Source: Notamacropus eugenii (taxonomy: Eukaryota; Chordata; Mammalia; Diprotodontia; Macropodidae). From it: a DNA stretch of 64,000 bases. This document shows positions 54,668 through 64,000 of this stretch, in pieces. The stretch lies in NCBI RefSeq assembly GCF_028372415.1, contig NC_092875.1:189873522-189937521 (forward strand). Direction: 5' to 3'. The position numbers and the translations under genes were made by a program. The notes beneath the pieces are model-generated. The model was given only the letters and a program-made list of their open reading frames with translations. It was not told where the DNA came from and did not search any database. Within the stretch, counting starts at the first letter, position 1, and each line of letters opens with the position of its first letter.

Positions 54668-56495
54668 TGAGTGACCAGCCATCTGAAGAGAGTTGAATTT
54701 CTTTCTCTATTTTCCCCCAGCCTTCCAGTTTTAAGTAGATAATAAGGTGGTTAACACTAACTAAGCAGCTTTAAGAAAAGTTATGCTACTGCAAATCAGG
54801 AGATTTTTATTCCACTGTCCTTGTACTCGAATCATGTTGCTATGGGAAAAAGGGGTGAGGGCCAGGGGAGTGGGAGGAATTAGTTTCAGGAGTCAATCCA
54901 GGAGACACTGAATAAACAATGCACTGCCATGAAAAAAACTATAGGAGTAACAATAGAACTTCATTTGACAAAATAAAATAAAGGGGTTTTTGTTGGGGTT
55001 TTGTTTTTTTTTTAATAGTATCAGGGAAGCAAACTGCCTTTTTCAAATGAGAAAGTGTTTTGAAAAAGTTAAACCAGGGAAAAGAAATCCGAGAGAGCAA
55101 TATGTAGCTTATATAACATTTAAAACATATTTTTAAAAATAATTAAAGCACTGACTGTCATTTCTAGTTTTCACTATGGCCTATAGAACTTGTTCAAGTA
55201 AGAAAGTGATTTTCTTGCTGTCTCATAATGGGCATCGAACAATCCTGAGGAGCATGGCCGGTTGGTAAAATGGTGGACAGGCACCAAAGCTATTTTCTCA
55301 TCTGTCCTCTGGATGAGTGGAACTATGGAGCAAGTGATGTGGAATTAATGGGTGCAACAGCTGTACAGACAATCAATAACACAGACAGTTCTGGAAAGAA
55401 CACATCACTTGTGCTTGTTTGATGAGCTTGTCACATTCTAATCCCTCTCCCCATCCTGTTTCAATTTTGGGAAACTTTTAACTGCTGGTGTCAGCTATTC
55501 TGATTCTGAAATAGGATCAGCCCTTTACTACAACAGCCTTCTCTTTCTATTTATTACATTGACTCGTGGCTTGTGAATAAAGGCAGGAAGAAGTTTGCAG
55601 AACCTTTGAGAACTGTCTTAAGGAAATTTATTTTTTCCTTTTTGAAATGATTTATATGACTTCAGTATCTATTACAGAGTCTTATTTAAAACTATTTATT
55701 AGCGAACTCAGTAAGACAACAAAGTTCCTAAAACTACAGTTCTTCAAGGGTTAATGATATGTGGTTTATACTGTGCCTTAATTGTAATGCTATTTAAAAA
55801 TATTTATTTTGAAGTTTTACGATGCTGCACTCTAAAGAAAGGAACTTTAGATGTGACACTGTAAAATTATGTATTCATCTCATGGCATAAATTATTTAGT
55901 AGGTTTAGATGTAGCATATTAAATATTAACCTATTCAGCTAAAGATGTTGACTTAGATTTATTTAAATTCAGTATGTGCACTGTATGAGAGGGTACTCTT
56001 ACATGAACAGAGTTTAGGTTTTTTACAGAATGTGTTGCTAGTTTCATACTGCTTCCTCTTCAGTATTTTGCTCATGTAGATCTACTTTCCTGGCAATTGA
56101 TTAGTCTAATTTTCCCACTATTTTTATGTAGTTTAAAATGCTGCTTTACATTTTTCTTGTGAAACTACAATACTTGCAATTTTTATTCTTAACCTAAATC
56201 AAATATTTTACACTGTATTGGACTTTTTATACTTGAACAATTTCATACAAGGGAAGACAGGATAGCATTTTTATGGACTTTATCCATTTTCACTGGATTT
56301 ATTTTAAGTATTCAAAATACTAGCCAGTGTTATGTAATGTAGACATGACTCTCCTGTGCATATTATTTATTCAGTATGTATATTGCTTTATAACATTTCA
56401 GATCTTCTAAACTATTCACTTACGTTAAATATAATTTTTAAAATCTACTGTTGCATTGTCTATAATTATGCAATAAAAGTGAAGAATGTCTCCTT
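54668..56495 (+). other. RBM24: RBM24 3' UTR
   Basis: AT-rich region without interspersed repeats, extending to a canonical AATAAA at 56472-56477 with cleavage expected about 15-25 bases on. Earlier AATAAA signals at 54911-54916, 54972-54977 and 55576-55581 could give shorter transcripts. The end was chosen because the signal is canonical and the human 3' UTR is of similar size. This extent is inferred. Confidence 0.7.
56472..56477 (+). terminator. Polyadenylation signal, probable distal RBM24 site
   Basis: AATAAA in the context 'tatgcaataaaagtgaag', followed within 50 bases by 'gtcaagttgtgattt', a GT-rich downstream element. Confidence 0.6.
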
Positions 56496-56499
56496 TTAA

Positions 56500-56999
56500 C
56501 TAGAGTCAAGTTGTGATTTATATCTAAAATGCCTAGTGGACACACAGCTTCCTAGAGTCCTGGCTTTGGTACACTGGCATAAATTTCATTAACTTATTAT
56601 CACAACAGTGTTCTTAGCTACTGAGAGAAGTCAAATCCTATTGTAGTGAATGCTAATTTAGATTCTTTGGTTCTGAAATTTTGTTACATTGAATTTGACT
56701 AAAGAAGGGGGGAGGGGTATCAACTGGTGCTTAGAGTTTTGGATAGGTAGATATGTTCCATTATAATGGTATTGGCTATAAAGAGATCACTCTTACAGAG
56801 GAAAATAGAGAGTCTAGTAAGCAAAGAAATAGGTGCTGGTAATAAACAACTTAGTCTCCAATTAGATGGCTGCTGTCTGGTTAGGATTTTCTTTTCAAAT
56901 AATCTGACTCCTTTAAAAACACTGTGAAATATGCCATTTTCTGGTGCAGACTTTTAGGAATTCTGTTAGGGAGACAGTAAGAAGAAATCACGAGATAAT
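56500..56999. other. No recognised feature
   Basis: No gene or named repeat downstream of the probable RBM24 end. Confidence 0.4.
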
Positions 57000-57175
57000 A
57001 AATTTCTAACTATGAGGAACTAAAGAAGTCTTTAAATCCAAACCCATCTTTTTTTGAAAAACAGATATTAAAGGATATGCCCAGCATTGCACAAATAGTT
57101 CAGGGATGGTGCTGGGAACCCTGGTGCAGGTCCTCTGTCTCCAAATCCAGCATCATCCCTACAGTAGTACTCTGT
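57000..57175 (-). repeat. MIR-like SINE, antisense, degenerate
   Basis: 'gatatgcccagcattgcaca', 'gcaggtcctctgtctccaaa' and 'tccagcatcatccctacagt'. Confidence 0.55.
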
Positions 57176-57484
57176 TTCCTTCTAAAATTGGACTTTAAAT
57201 TGCGTCTCCAGGTAAATATGAAATTGCTTTGCTCATTGGCCTTAAAGTTAAAACATTCCTCTAACTGTACAATGTCTACTATATATTGAATTTTTATATA
57301 TTGATATATCCAACATTTTGTGCTTTATTAACTATAAGAAACTGAATTCTATGGAACTTGATCTGAAGTTTTCTTTATTACTATCACCATCATGATCATC
57401 ACATTCAGAATTGTATCACTTTAGAATCTGAAAGCCTTTTAATGGTCTATCATATGATAACTGTGGTTTAGGTTCTTATTAGAG

Positions 57485-57605
57485 GCATTTGGCTAATTAG
57501 ATACAAAACAAGTCAGAAGGAACTGAATTCAAATGCAGATATATGCCAGCTGAGCAAGTCACTTTATTCTCTCAGTGTGCTAGACAATTCTCTAAAACTA
57601 CAAAT
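57485..57605 (+). repeat. SINE fragment (MIR-related)
   Basis: 'aaggaactgaattcaaatgc', 'ctgagcaagtcactttattc' and 'ctagacaattctctaaaact'. The matching tail sequence occurs at 60145-60205. Confidence 0.65.
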
Positions 57606-57970
57606 TGCAAAAATGGTACCAAGGGTAGATAGTTATCTAATGTAAACATGACTTCCATGCTCACTGGGAGCTCACTACACTGGCGAAAATTATGGACCTA
57701 GTTAAAAGAAAGCAGGGGTGAGGGAATTTTATAGAGATCGAATTTTACACTCAAGTCTTGGAATCTGATAAAGATGTATGAGCATCCTCACATAAAATAA
57801 AAGGAATTTATTTCCATTTCTCAACATAAACTTATGTCCTTATAAACCATATACTTCCAGTCTCTCAACTGACACATCATCAGATTCAATAATTGAGAAT
57901 GAGGCAAGCTTCGGAGGTGGGGGCAGGAAGGAACATTTTGCCAACAACGGACTAGATGTTGATGTTGCCA
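57606..57970. other. No recognised feature
   Basis: No gene or named repeat. Confidence 0.4.
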
Positions 57971-57974
57971 AATA

Positions 57975-58213
57975 ATTTGTTGTTCAGTCTGGTATAACTC
58001 TTCGTGATTCCATTTGGTTTTTCTTGAAGATACTGGAATGGTTTGCTATTGCCTTCTCCAGCTCATTTTACAGATGAGGAAACTGAAGCAAATAAGGTTA
58101 AGTGACTTGCCTCTAAGGTCACATAACTAGTAAGTGTCTGAAGTTGGCTTTGAACTCAGGTCTTCCTGACTCCAGATCTGGCACTGCATTCACTGCATCA
58201 TTTAGCTGCCCCT
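57975..58213 (-). repeat. CORE-SINE with RTE-type tail, antisense
   Basis: 'tgttgttcagtctggtataa', 'aatggtttgctattgccttc', 'aactcaggtcttcctgactc', 'catcatttagctgcccc'. Confidence 0.9.
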
Positions 58214-59214
58214 TGTTAAATAATAGCCACTGACAATACTAGCTTGAGCATTTGAAAATGAAAAGAAATATATTCATCTGGCTCACTAAGTCCCTCAAGT
58301 AGATAACAGGAATTATCTGATGTTATTATTAAGACTTCTAGTTACACTGAAGAATGTCTCAGTAAAGCCATGGGTCTACCTCCCCATAATTACATTTTTG
58401 TTTTCTTTAATTTATGCCAAGAGAAATATCTAAATTAGATGCAGGTCAGAAGGAGGAAAAAGCTTTACAAGGTCTTCATCTCAAATTCTCATTTTCCAAA
58501 CCTAGCACAAGAGAGAGGGAGAATAGCTATACCAAAAGGCTGAAATCTGCCTTGTTGCCATACTGAATAGCCCTCAGTAAGAGTCAGCTCTAGTGTTGAC
58601 TGGAAGGTGGATTTTACCTTTCTCACTCTTAGAGGTGGGTTTTTATGGAGTATTGGATAGCGTCTATGGCTGCTATTATTCAGCAACTCCAGTAATAATT
58701 GAACCCCTGATCTAGCAAAGTCTCCAAAAAGATAGAAGAGAATAGAGAGGGGAGACAAAGATGAATTTTTTTAAATAAAGAAATGAATATTTCATTCCTT
58801 TGACTCAATAAATGTTTACTAACTACCTGCCATGTGTAAGGTACCAGGTGGCACTTCTTTACTTGCTGGCAGCTGCTCTTCCTAATTTCTGGTGAGACTC
58901 CAAAGAGTTATTTGAAATGAGGAGAAACTGAGATTGAAGAGGTGTAGAAAATTACTAAATTTGCTTTCAGCCTTTACGTCCCTCAAACAATCTCAGCCTG
59001 TTTCCATGGAAAGTCTAACTTTATTTTGCGCATGCATTCAGATTATTTAGAAAGGGATTAATTTTTGGTACTTGTCACAAATCAAATTTTTGAAGATGCT
59101 TGGACATGGGCTAAGTAATTATACATCTTAGAGTTTCAATTTCTCAATATATAAAGTAAAGCTGTTTAAATGTGCTCCTCCCTCCTTCAAAGATTCTGTA
59201 AGGAGGGACTGAGA
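58214..59214. other. Mostly unrecognised; short L2 tip at 58795-58850
   Basis: Contains 'ttgactcaataaatgtttac' and 'ctgccatgtgtaaggtacca', an L2-like scrap. Otherwise no named repeat or gene. Confidence 0.4.
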
Positions 59215-59375
59215 TCATATAGGTTGAAAGTTGAAGTGAACCCTAAGTCATCAAGTCCATCACTCATTTTACAAATGAGGAAACTGAGGTCTAGAGATTA
59301 AGTGACTTGTCCAACACTGAACAGCTGGCTCCAGGGCTCTGTCTTCTGTACTATACTCCTTTTAATATGTGAAAA
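59215..59375 (-). repeat. MIR-like SINE, antisense
   Basis: 'ccctaagtcatcaagtccat', 'cactcattttacaaatgagg', 'attaagtgacttgtccaaca'. Confidence 0.75.
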
Positions 59376-59537
59376 AAATCTTGTAATTCTTGGAACGAAA
59401 TGCCTTTAAATCAACATCATTATAACAGAATCTCAATCCCTTCAGTTTTGCTGCAAAATATTTGATCATTCCCTAACAATGTCTTTACAAAGTCCAAACT
59501 CATGAATTTCCCTCCCCCGACTTCTTTATCCTCTGAC

Positions 59538-59602
59538 AGAACAGTCTAATCCAGTATGCTACCAGAAAATAGAACAGTCTAATCCAGTATGCTACCAGAA
59601 AA
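59538..59602. repeat. Perfect 33-bp tandem duplication
   Basis: Two identical 32-base copies (59538-59569 and 59571-59602, beginning 'agaacagtctaatccagtat') are separated by one base. The lack of any difference suggests a recent slippage or duplication event. Confidence 0.95.
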
Positions 59603-60140
59603 CTGTGTATCTTTTAAAGAAATTGAAGCGTTTTCCATTGTCACTGTTATAAGTAATTTCTATTTCATTATAACATTGAACAAAGAGCAATTATTTATTA
59701 TTGTATTTATTCGGTGGCTCCAATAATGTATTAAGGAAAAGCCAAATATCCGAAACAGACATAAAGTGAAGTCCTTAACATTATAACTATATAGAGCTGT
59801 AATTTTGCCAAGTAGAAAACTTCATTTTTTTCCCCATATTCAAACCATATTCCTCAAATCATCAGCTGCTTATTTGATTGTTTGTTTTGGGTGAACATTA
59901 AACAGGAGAACTTTCTGATACTAACCCAATACTCCCCAGCCTCTATGAGATAGGAGGGCTGAAGAGTGTATTGAGAGGGGATATGCTTTTCAACACCATA
60001 ATTTCATTTAGGCTTACTTTCATACGTTATTCTGATGTATGGAATGAGAGGAACGTAGAAAAAGATCATGAAAAAAGAGGGAACTTGGATCAAAATAATT
60101 TGGTAAAAAGTAGTGTTTTACAACCAATTTATGTTACTAG
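59603..60140. other. No recognised feature
   Basis: AT-rich; no gene or named repeat. Confidence 0.4.
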
Positions 60141-60144
60141 AGAC

Positions 60145-60345
60145 AATTTGTATTGGTAGAGGGAGTTTCTTCAATGGAATTCCTTTTGCCAATTAAGTGA
60201 CAGATCTCAAGTTGGGTTGGGGTGGTAAAGACATCATTAAGATAGATGACCAGAAAAGGAGGTGGGCTGGCCATATAGTCAGGAGAACAAAAGATAACAT
60301 GTTGCCAACCCCAGTGTCACTCTGTTACCTATGTAATCTTGAAAG
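60145..60345 (+). repeat. SINE tail followed by a LINE coding scrap
   Basis: 'tgtattggtagagggagttt' is a MIR-related tail. From about 60235 the + strand reads 'DDQKRRWAGHIVRRTKDNML', the 'RWAGH' segment near the end of RTE-type LINE proteins, also visible in the copy at 1755-1790. Confidence 0.55.
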
Positions 60346-60688
60346 GCTCAGAGGAAGAATAGTTCATTAGATGTATCCCTTGTAGAGGATTTGTGGGAAG
60401 ACATTGACAAGGATCACATAAGACAAGATCACAAAGCTGGGGTTGAAATCTACATTGTTAAAATGTATATCCACATCAGTGAGATCACAGATCCATTGAA
60501 TTACTGAAGTATGATAATAGAATGGGGTCATCCAATGACACATCATGACTTGGAAATATTGTGAGGAATGGGGAAAACTTGAGGATGAGCTCATAAGGTT
60601 TAGAGCTAGAAAATACGTGAGAAATTATCTAGCCCTAAATCCTTAATTCTGTGACAAATTTGAATTGTATTGGAAGGACTACAACTAT

Positions 60689-60691
<3 letters not shown>

Positions 60692-60746
<55 letters not shown>
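60692..60746. repeat. (GA)n microsatellite
   Basis: About 27 uninterrupted GA units. Confidence 0.97.
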
Positions 60747-60748
<2 letters not shown>

Positions 60749-61335
60749 AACCACATTTTTAAAAGATTTCTCCTCAGTTAAGACATCCATCTATATGAAT
60801 GTACTGTATGAGCATGGGTGAAAACATCTAGGAATCGATATTCTAACAGTCCAAGAAAGTGCTGTGCTTTTTCTCTAACAGAACTTAAAATGATAGAAGC
60901 CAAGGAGGTAAGAGCTAGGCACACTTAAATTTTTTTATCTTTTTTGTTGTTCCGCTCCTATCTTGAGAGAGTCTGTATACAAGAGGAAGAAAAACGTAGG
61001 TGGGTGAAGAGACCCAGCCCATTCTCCAGAACTCACTTACAAAGTAGCCAAAAATCATTATTTCTAAGGGCACAAGCTGTTAACAGAAAAACATCGACAG
61101 GCATCTGTTACATTGCATCCCTTTCTCAGTCACACCACTGTCTGCTCCCTGTAGATCACCTGATAGGTCTCTTAAATGATGACATTTATAATAATTAGTG
61201 GCTAGTTACATGGCCTTGCAAAGAGTACCAACCTTCCTGGTGCTATCCTACTGATTGAATTTATGAATATTAATTCCAACCCTTAAACTTCCTTTTATTG
61301 GATACATTTAGTCCTAAGGATCAGCTGGAAAAAAA
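60747..61335. other. No recognised feature
   Basis: No gene or named repeat; an A-run lies at 61329-61341. Confidence 0.4.
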
Positions 61336-61341
61336 AAAAAA

Positions 61342-61545
61342 CACCGTAAAATGGAAAAGAGAAGACTTACAGAGGAGATGATAGCTATCTTCAGGTTTTG
61401 AAGAGGGATTAGATTTGTTCTACTTGGACCAAAAGGGCAAAGCTAGGAGCTATGGATGGAGGCAAATTTAGACTGGAAGTGGAGAAAAACTTGGTAGCCA
61501 TCAGAACTTTCCAAAGAAGAATCAATGGCTGGTCTTAAGAAGTTG
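61342..61545 (+). repeat. CR1/L3 LINE, first of three segments
   Basis: 'gatgatagctatcttcaggt', 'gggattagatttgttctact', 'gctaggagctatggatggag' and 'gaactttccaaagaagaatc' in CR1/L3 order. Confidence 0.75.
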
Positions 61546-61782
61546 AGGCTTCCTTCAAGTCCCAGCTAAAATCCCACTTGTTGCAAGAAGCCTTTCTCAA
61601 TCTTCCTTAATACCAATACATTCCTTCTGAGATTATCTTCATTTTATCTGGTATATATTTTATTGTTTGCACATCGCCCTCCCCCCCACCCCCCATTAGA
61701 CTGTCTTTTGTCTTTCTTGGTATCCCTAGAGCTTTGCACAGTGTAGGTTCTTAATAAATGCTTATTGACTGACTGACCAACA
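61546..61782 (+). repeat. L2 LINE 3' end inserted in CR1
   Basis: 'tccttcaagtcccagctaaa', 'gcaagaagcctttctcaatc', 'attagactgtcttttgtctt', 'agagctttgcacagtgtagg' and 'ttaataaatgcttattgact'. Confidence 0.85.
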
Positions 61783-61850
61783 GATGGTCCTCTTTCTGAA
61801 GGTCTTTAAGCAAAGGCTAGATAATAATTCAAACTATTCATTGGAAAAGC
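61783..61850 (+). repeat. CR1/L3 LINE, second segment
   Basis: 'tgaaggtctttaagcaaagg' with 'ctagataataattc' resumes the CR1 order after the L2. Confidence 0.6.
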
Positions 61851-62070
61851 AAATACTGAAGCTGAATCTTGAGTACTTAAGCCACAGAATGAGAAGACAG
61901 GACTCATTGAAAAAGACTCTGATTGGGAAAGATTGGCAGAGGATGAGATGATTAAACAGTGTCATGGAAGCAATGAACATGAGAAATAGTAGAGAATAGA
62001 AAAGCTTGGTGTCCATGGGGTCACAAAGAGTGAGATATGGCTGAATGACAGAGCAATGGCAAAAAGAACC
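61851..62070 (+). repeat. BovB/RTE-type LINE 3' end
   Basis: 'gacaggactcattgaaaaag', 'ggcagaggatgagatgatta', 'gtgtcatggaagcaatgaac', 'aaaagcttggtgtccatggg' and 'gtcacaaagagtgagatatg' are the terminal sequence of BovB-type RTE LINEs. The same 'tcacaaagagt' type tail ends the CORE-SINEs of this window. Confidence 0.75.
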
Positions 62071-62089
62071 AGTTGCTGAATATGGTATG

Positions 62090-62155
62090 TGGATGTAAAA
62101 TATATATTGGACTCAATGTCCTGTAAGGTCTTTCTCAACTCTGAAAGTGGCTGAC
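62090..62155 (+). repeat. CR1/L3 LINE, third segment (3' tip)
   Basis: 'ttggactcaatgtcctgtaa' and 'ggtctttctcaactctgaaa' are the CR1 3' end, displaced by the RTE insertion. Confidence 0.6.
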
Positions 62156-62635
62156 AATAAATATATTATAATTCTTCACTTTTAAATGAATCGGACTAAA
62201 AGTGACATTTCTCCTCAGTAGGAATTAGCTATTCTAGATTAGGTAACACAAGATTATATTGACTTTGAGCCTTCAGGGATGCTGCGGCCTAATCTTTGCC
62301 TCAATAAACAAAGTTAAGAGTTTCACCCTTCCTCTAGTTGACTCCCTCAACCTTGTTCATTAACAACTGCTCTACTGGTTTTCATTGAAATTGATGTGTA
62401 AAAGAGTCTTTATGTTGGCATTCCTTTACTAGTCCATCAGGGTCTCCACAGTAATGCTTCAAAAGTAATCAAACCATCAGTATATTTGAATTTCTCTTTG
62501 GATTGGTATTAAATGGATTTTGATACTTACACAGCAACTGAGAAAGAAATAAGACTAAAGGCAATTTAGAAGGAAAAATTTCTTAAATTGTGATGACAGT
62601 TAGTTATAGACTGCAAGAGGTTGGGTTTTTTGGTT
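62156..62635. other. No recognised feature
   Basis: No gene or named repeat. Confidence 0.4.
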
Positions 62636-62639
62636 TAGT

Positions 62640-63200
62640 TTTATTTGGGAGTTTTTTTGGAGGGGAGGAAATTAATTGCGTAGACTTATTTCTTAATTTT
62701 ATTTCATTTTTAAAATTTAAAAACATCTGCTTTCTGTCTGTCCCATCTCTTCCATTGGGAAAAAAGTAAAAACCAAGCCTTTGTAACAAATATGCATAGT
62801 CAAGCAAAAAAAAATCCTATGCTAGCCATGTCCAAAAAAATAGATGGTTCAATCTGTACCCTGAGTCCATCACCTCTCTGTCAAGAGATGGATAACATAT
62901 CACTTAATGAGTTCTCTGGAATTGTGGTTGATAGTTGTATTGGTCAAAGTTGCTAAAAGTTATTCAAAGTCTATATCTTTACAATTTTGTATAAAATGTT
63001 CTCTTGATCTCACTCTGCATCAGTTCATACTAGTCTGAAACCATTCCCCTTCATCATCTCTTACAGGACAATAAAATTACATTCATATATCATACTTTGC
63101 CTAACACCACCTGATGCACACCGCCTTAGTTTCCAGTTCCACCATAAAATAGCTATTGTAATTATTTTTGTACAGTGAGTACTTTTTTTCTTTATTTGAT
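62640..63200 (-). repeat. Old L1-type LINE 3' end, antisense
   Basis: 'caatctgtaccctgagtcca', 'cactctgcatcagttcatac', 'cattacattcatatatcata'-like text at 63075-63100 and 'tagctattgtaattattttt' follow the reversed order of an L1 3' UTR and ORF2 end. More diverged than the copy at 29095-30590. Confidence 0.65.
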
Positions 63201-63725
63201 TTCTTTGATTTGACTTAACCTGCTATCATAACCACTAGACAAAGTTTCATGTTTAGGAAAACTTCCTTCCATATCTAAGAACTGCATTAAGGTTTTAATA
63301 TCACCATCAATTCAAGTCCATTCAAACCCTTCCTTTCCTTTATCACCACCAACATTCCCTTCCTAATATCTCCTTTAGTTTACTGCCCTTTGTGAGAGTT
63401 CCTGAACTCCTCAGAAATATTTACATTTACCAGTGCTTGAAATCACTCACTTTCATACTTCCCACCAAAAAGCCATAAACTGTAATCCAAGGGGCCCTCA
63501 GATTCAAAACACAGTCACAGAGATTCCAGGGTTACATTATCAGGAGAATGTATAAGGAGCTAGAACTTTTGTTTCATGCATCCCATTGTTAATTTTTATT
63601 TATTAACAAGGGTAGGGCCTAGACTTGTGATTTCATTGACATAGGCAACTCCTAGCAGAGGAAACACCTTCTACCAATGCAGGATGCCATCTTTTCTTCA
63701 CTTTGTAGTTTCACAAAGCTACCTA
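63201..63725. other. No recognised feature
   Basis: No gene or named repeat. Confidence 0.4.
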
Positions 63726-63729
63726 GAGA

Positions 63730-64000
63730 CTATTCTTTCAAAGAGATCAAAGAGAGAAAAAGAACCCACATTTACAAAAATATTTATAGTAGTTCTTTTT
63801 TTATGGAGGCCAAGACCTGGAAACTGAAGTTGTGCCTATCAGTTGGGAATAGTTGAATGAATTATCATATATGAATATCATGTTCAGAGAATCTTGGAAA
63901 AACTTATATGAATAGATACAAATCAAAGTAGAACCAGAAGAACAATTTAGACCATAACAATATTGTTTTAAAAAACAGCTTTGAAAGACTTGACACTTCT
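63730..64000 (+). repeat. Old L1-type LINE 3' region, running off the window
   Basis: 'cccacatttacaaaaatatt', 'tatcagttgggaatagttga' and 'agaaccagaagaacaattta' match the L1 ORF2 C-terminal region seen at 12840-13080. It continues beyond position 64000. Confidence 0.65.

Noticed and set aside
54440-54682. Cys-rich minus-strand frame across RBM24 exon 4
   Set aside because: It is the complement of the GCA/CAG alanine codons.
1-64000. CRISPR arrays, bacterial operons or a transferred prokaryotic cassette
   Set aside because: No regularly spaced identical repeats and no prokaryotic-type gene packing. Everything recognised is of mammalian type.

Overview
The window reads as nuclear DNA of a marsupial mammal. 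It is AT-rich, has almost no long open reading frames, and is filled with repeats of the kinds that dominate marsupial genomes: CORE-type SINEs (MIR-like, plus two families whose tails match RTE LINEs), L2 and CR1/L3 LINE fragments, several L1 subfamilies, RTE/BovB-type LINE pieces and two related solo LTRs. The species cannot be resolved from sequence alone. Family names are by recognition from memory; no repeat library was searched.

Only one gene can be supported: RBM24, which encodes an RNA-binding protein of muscle and heart. It lies on the + strand in four coding exons at 45241-45408, 46539-46662, 48319-48373 and 54307-54667. All three introns have GT-AG ends and the exons join in frame to 235 residues. 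The gene starts in a CpG-rich island (about 44130-45560) and has a 3' UTR of about 1.8 kb ending near a polyadenylation signal at 56472-56477. From about 42870 to 49900 almost no repeats are visible, as expected for a developmentally regulated promoter and first introns.

Positions 1-42870 are intergenic and hold layered repeats with many nested insertions: an RTE LINE inside an L1 tail (1415-2355), a foldback-like inverted repeat (5869-6426), SINEs inside CR1 (6486-7510 and 8945-9890), a nearly full-length L1 that has lost its reverse transcriptase core (9905-13490), an LTR inside an L1 (19100-20760), a mariner-like MITE inside L2 (28110-28385), an antisense L1 end (29095-30590), a hAT-like MITE with target duplication (31973-32150) and a decayed RTE reverse transcriptase (34000-34680). 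Positions 56500-64000 are again intergenic, with a CR1 split by an L2 and an RTE/BovB end (61340-62150).

I see no new gene system. The most interesting observations are a stop-free, in-frame stretch upstream of the RBM24 AUG that would encode an Arg/Ser-rich segment like those of SR proteins, a palindromic pair of E-boxes in the RBM24 promoter region, the foldback element at 5869-6426, and the sharing of 3' tails between SINEs and RTE LINEs within this one window.
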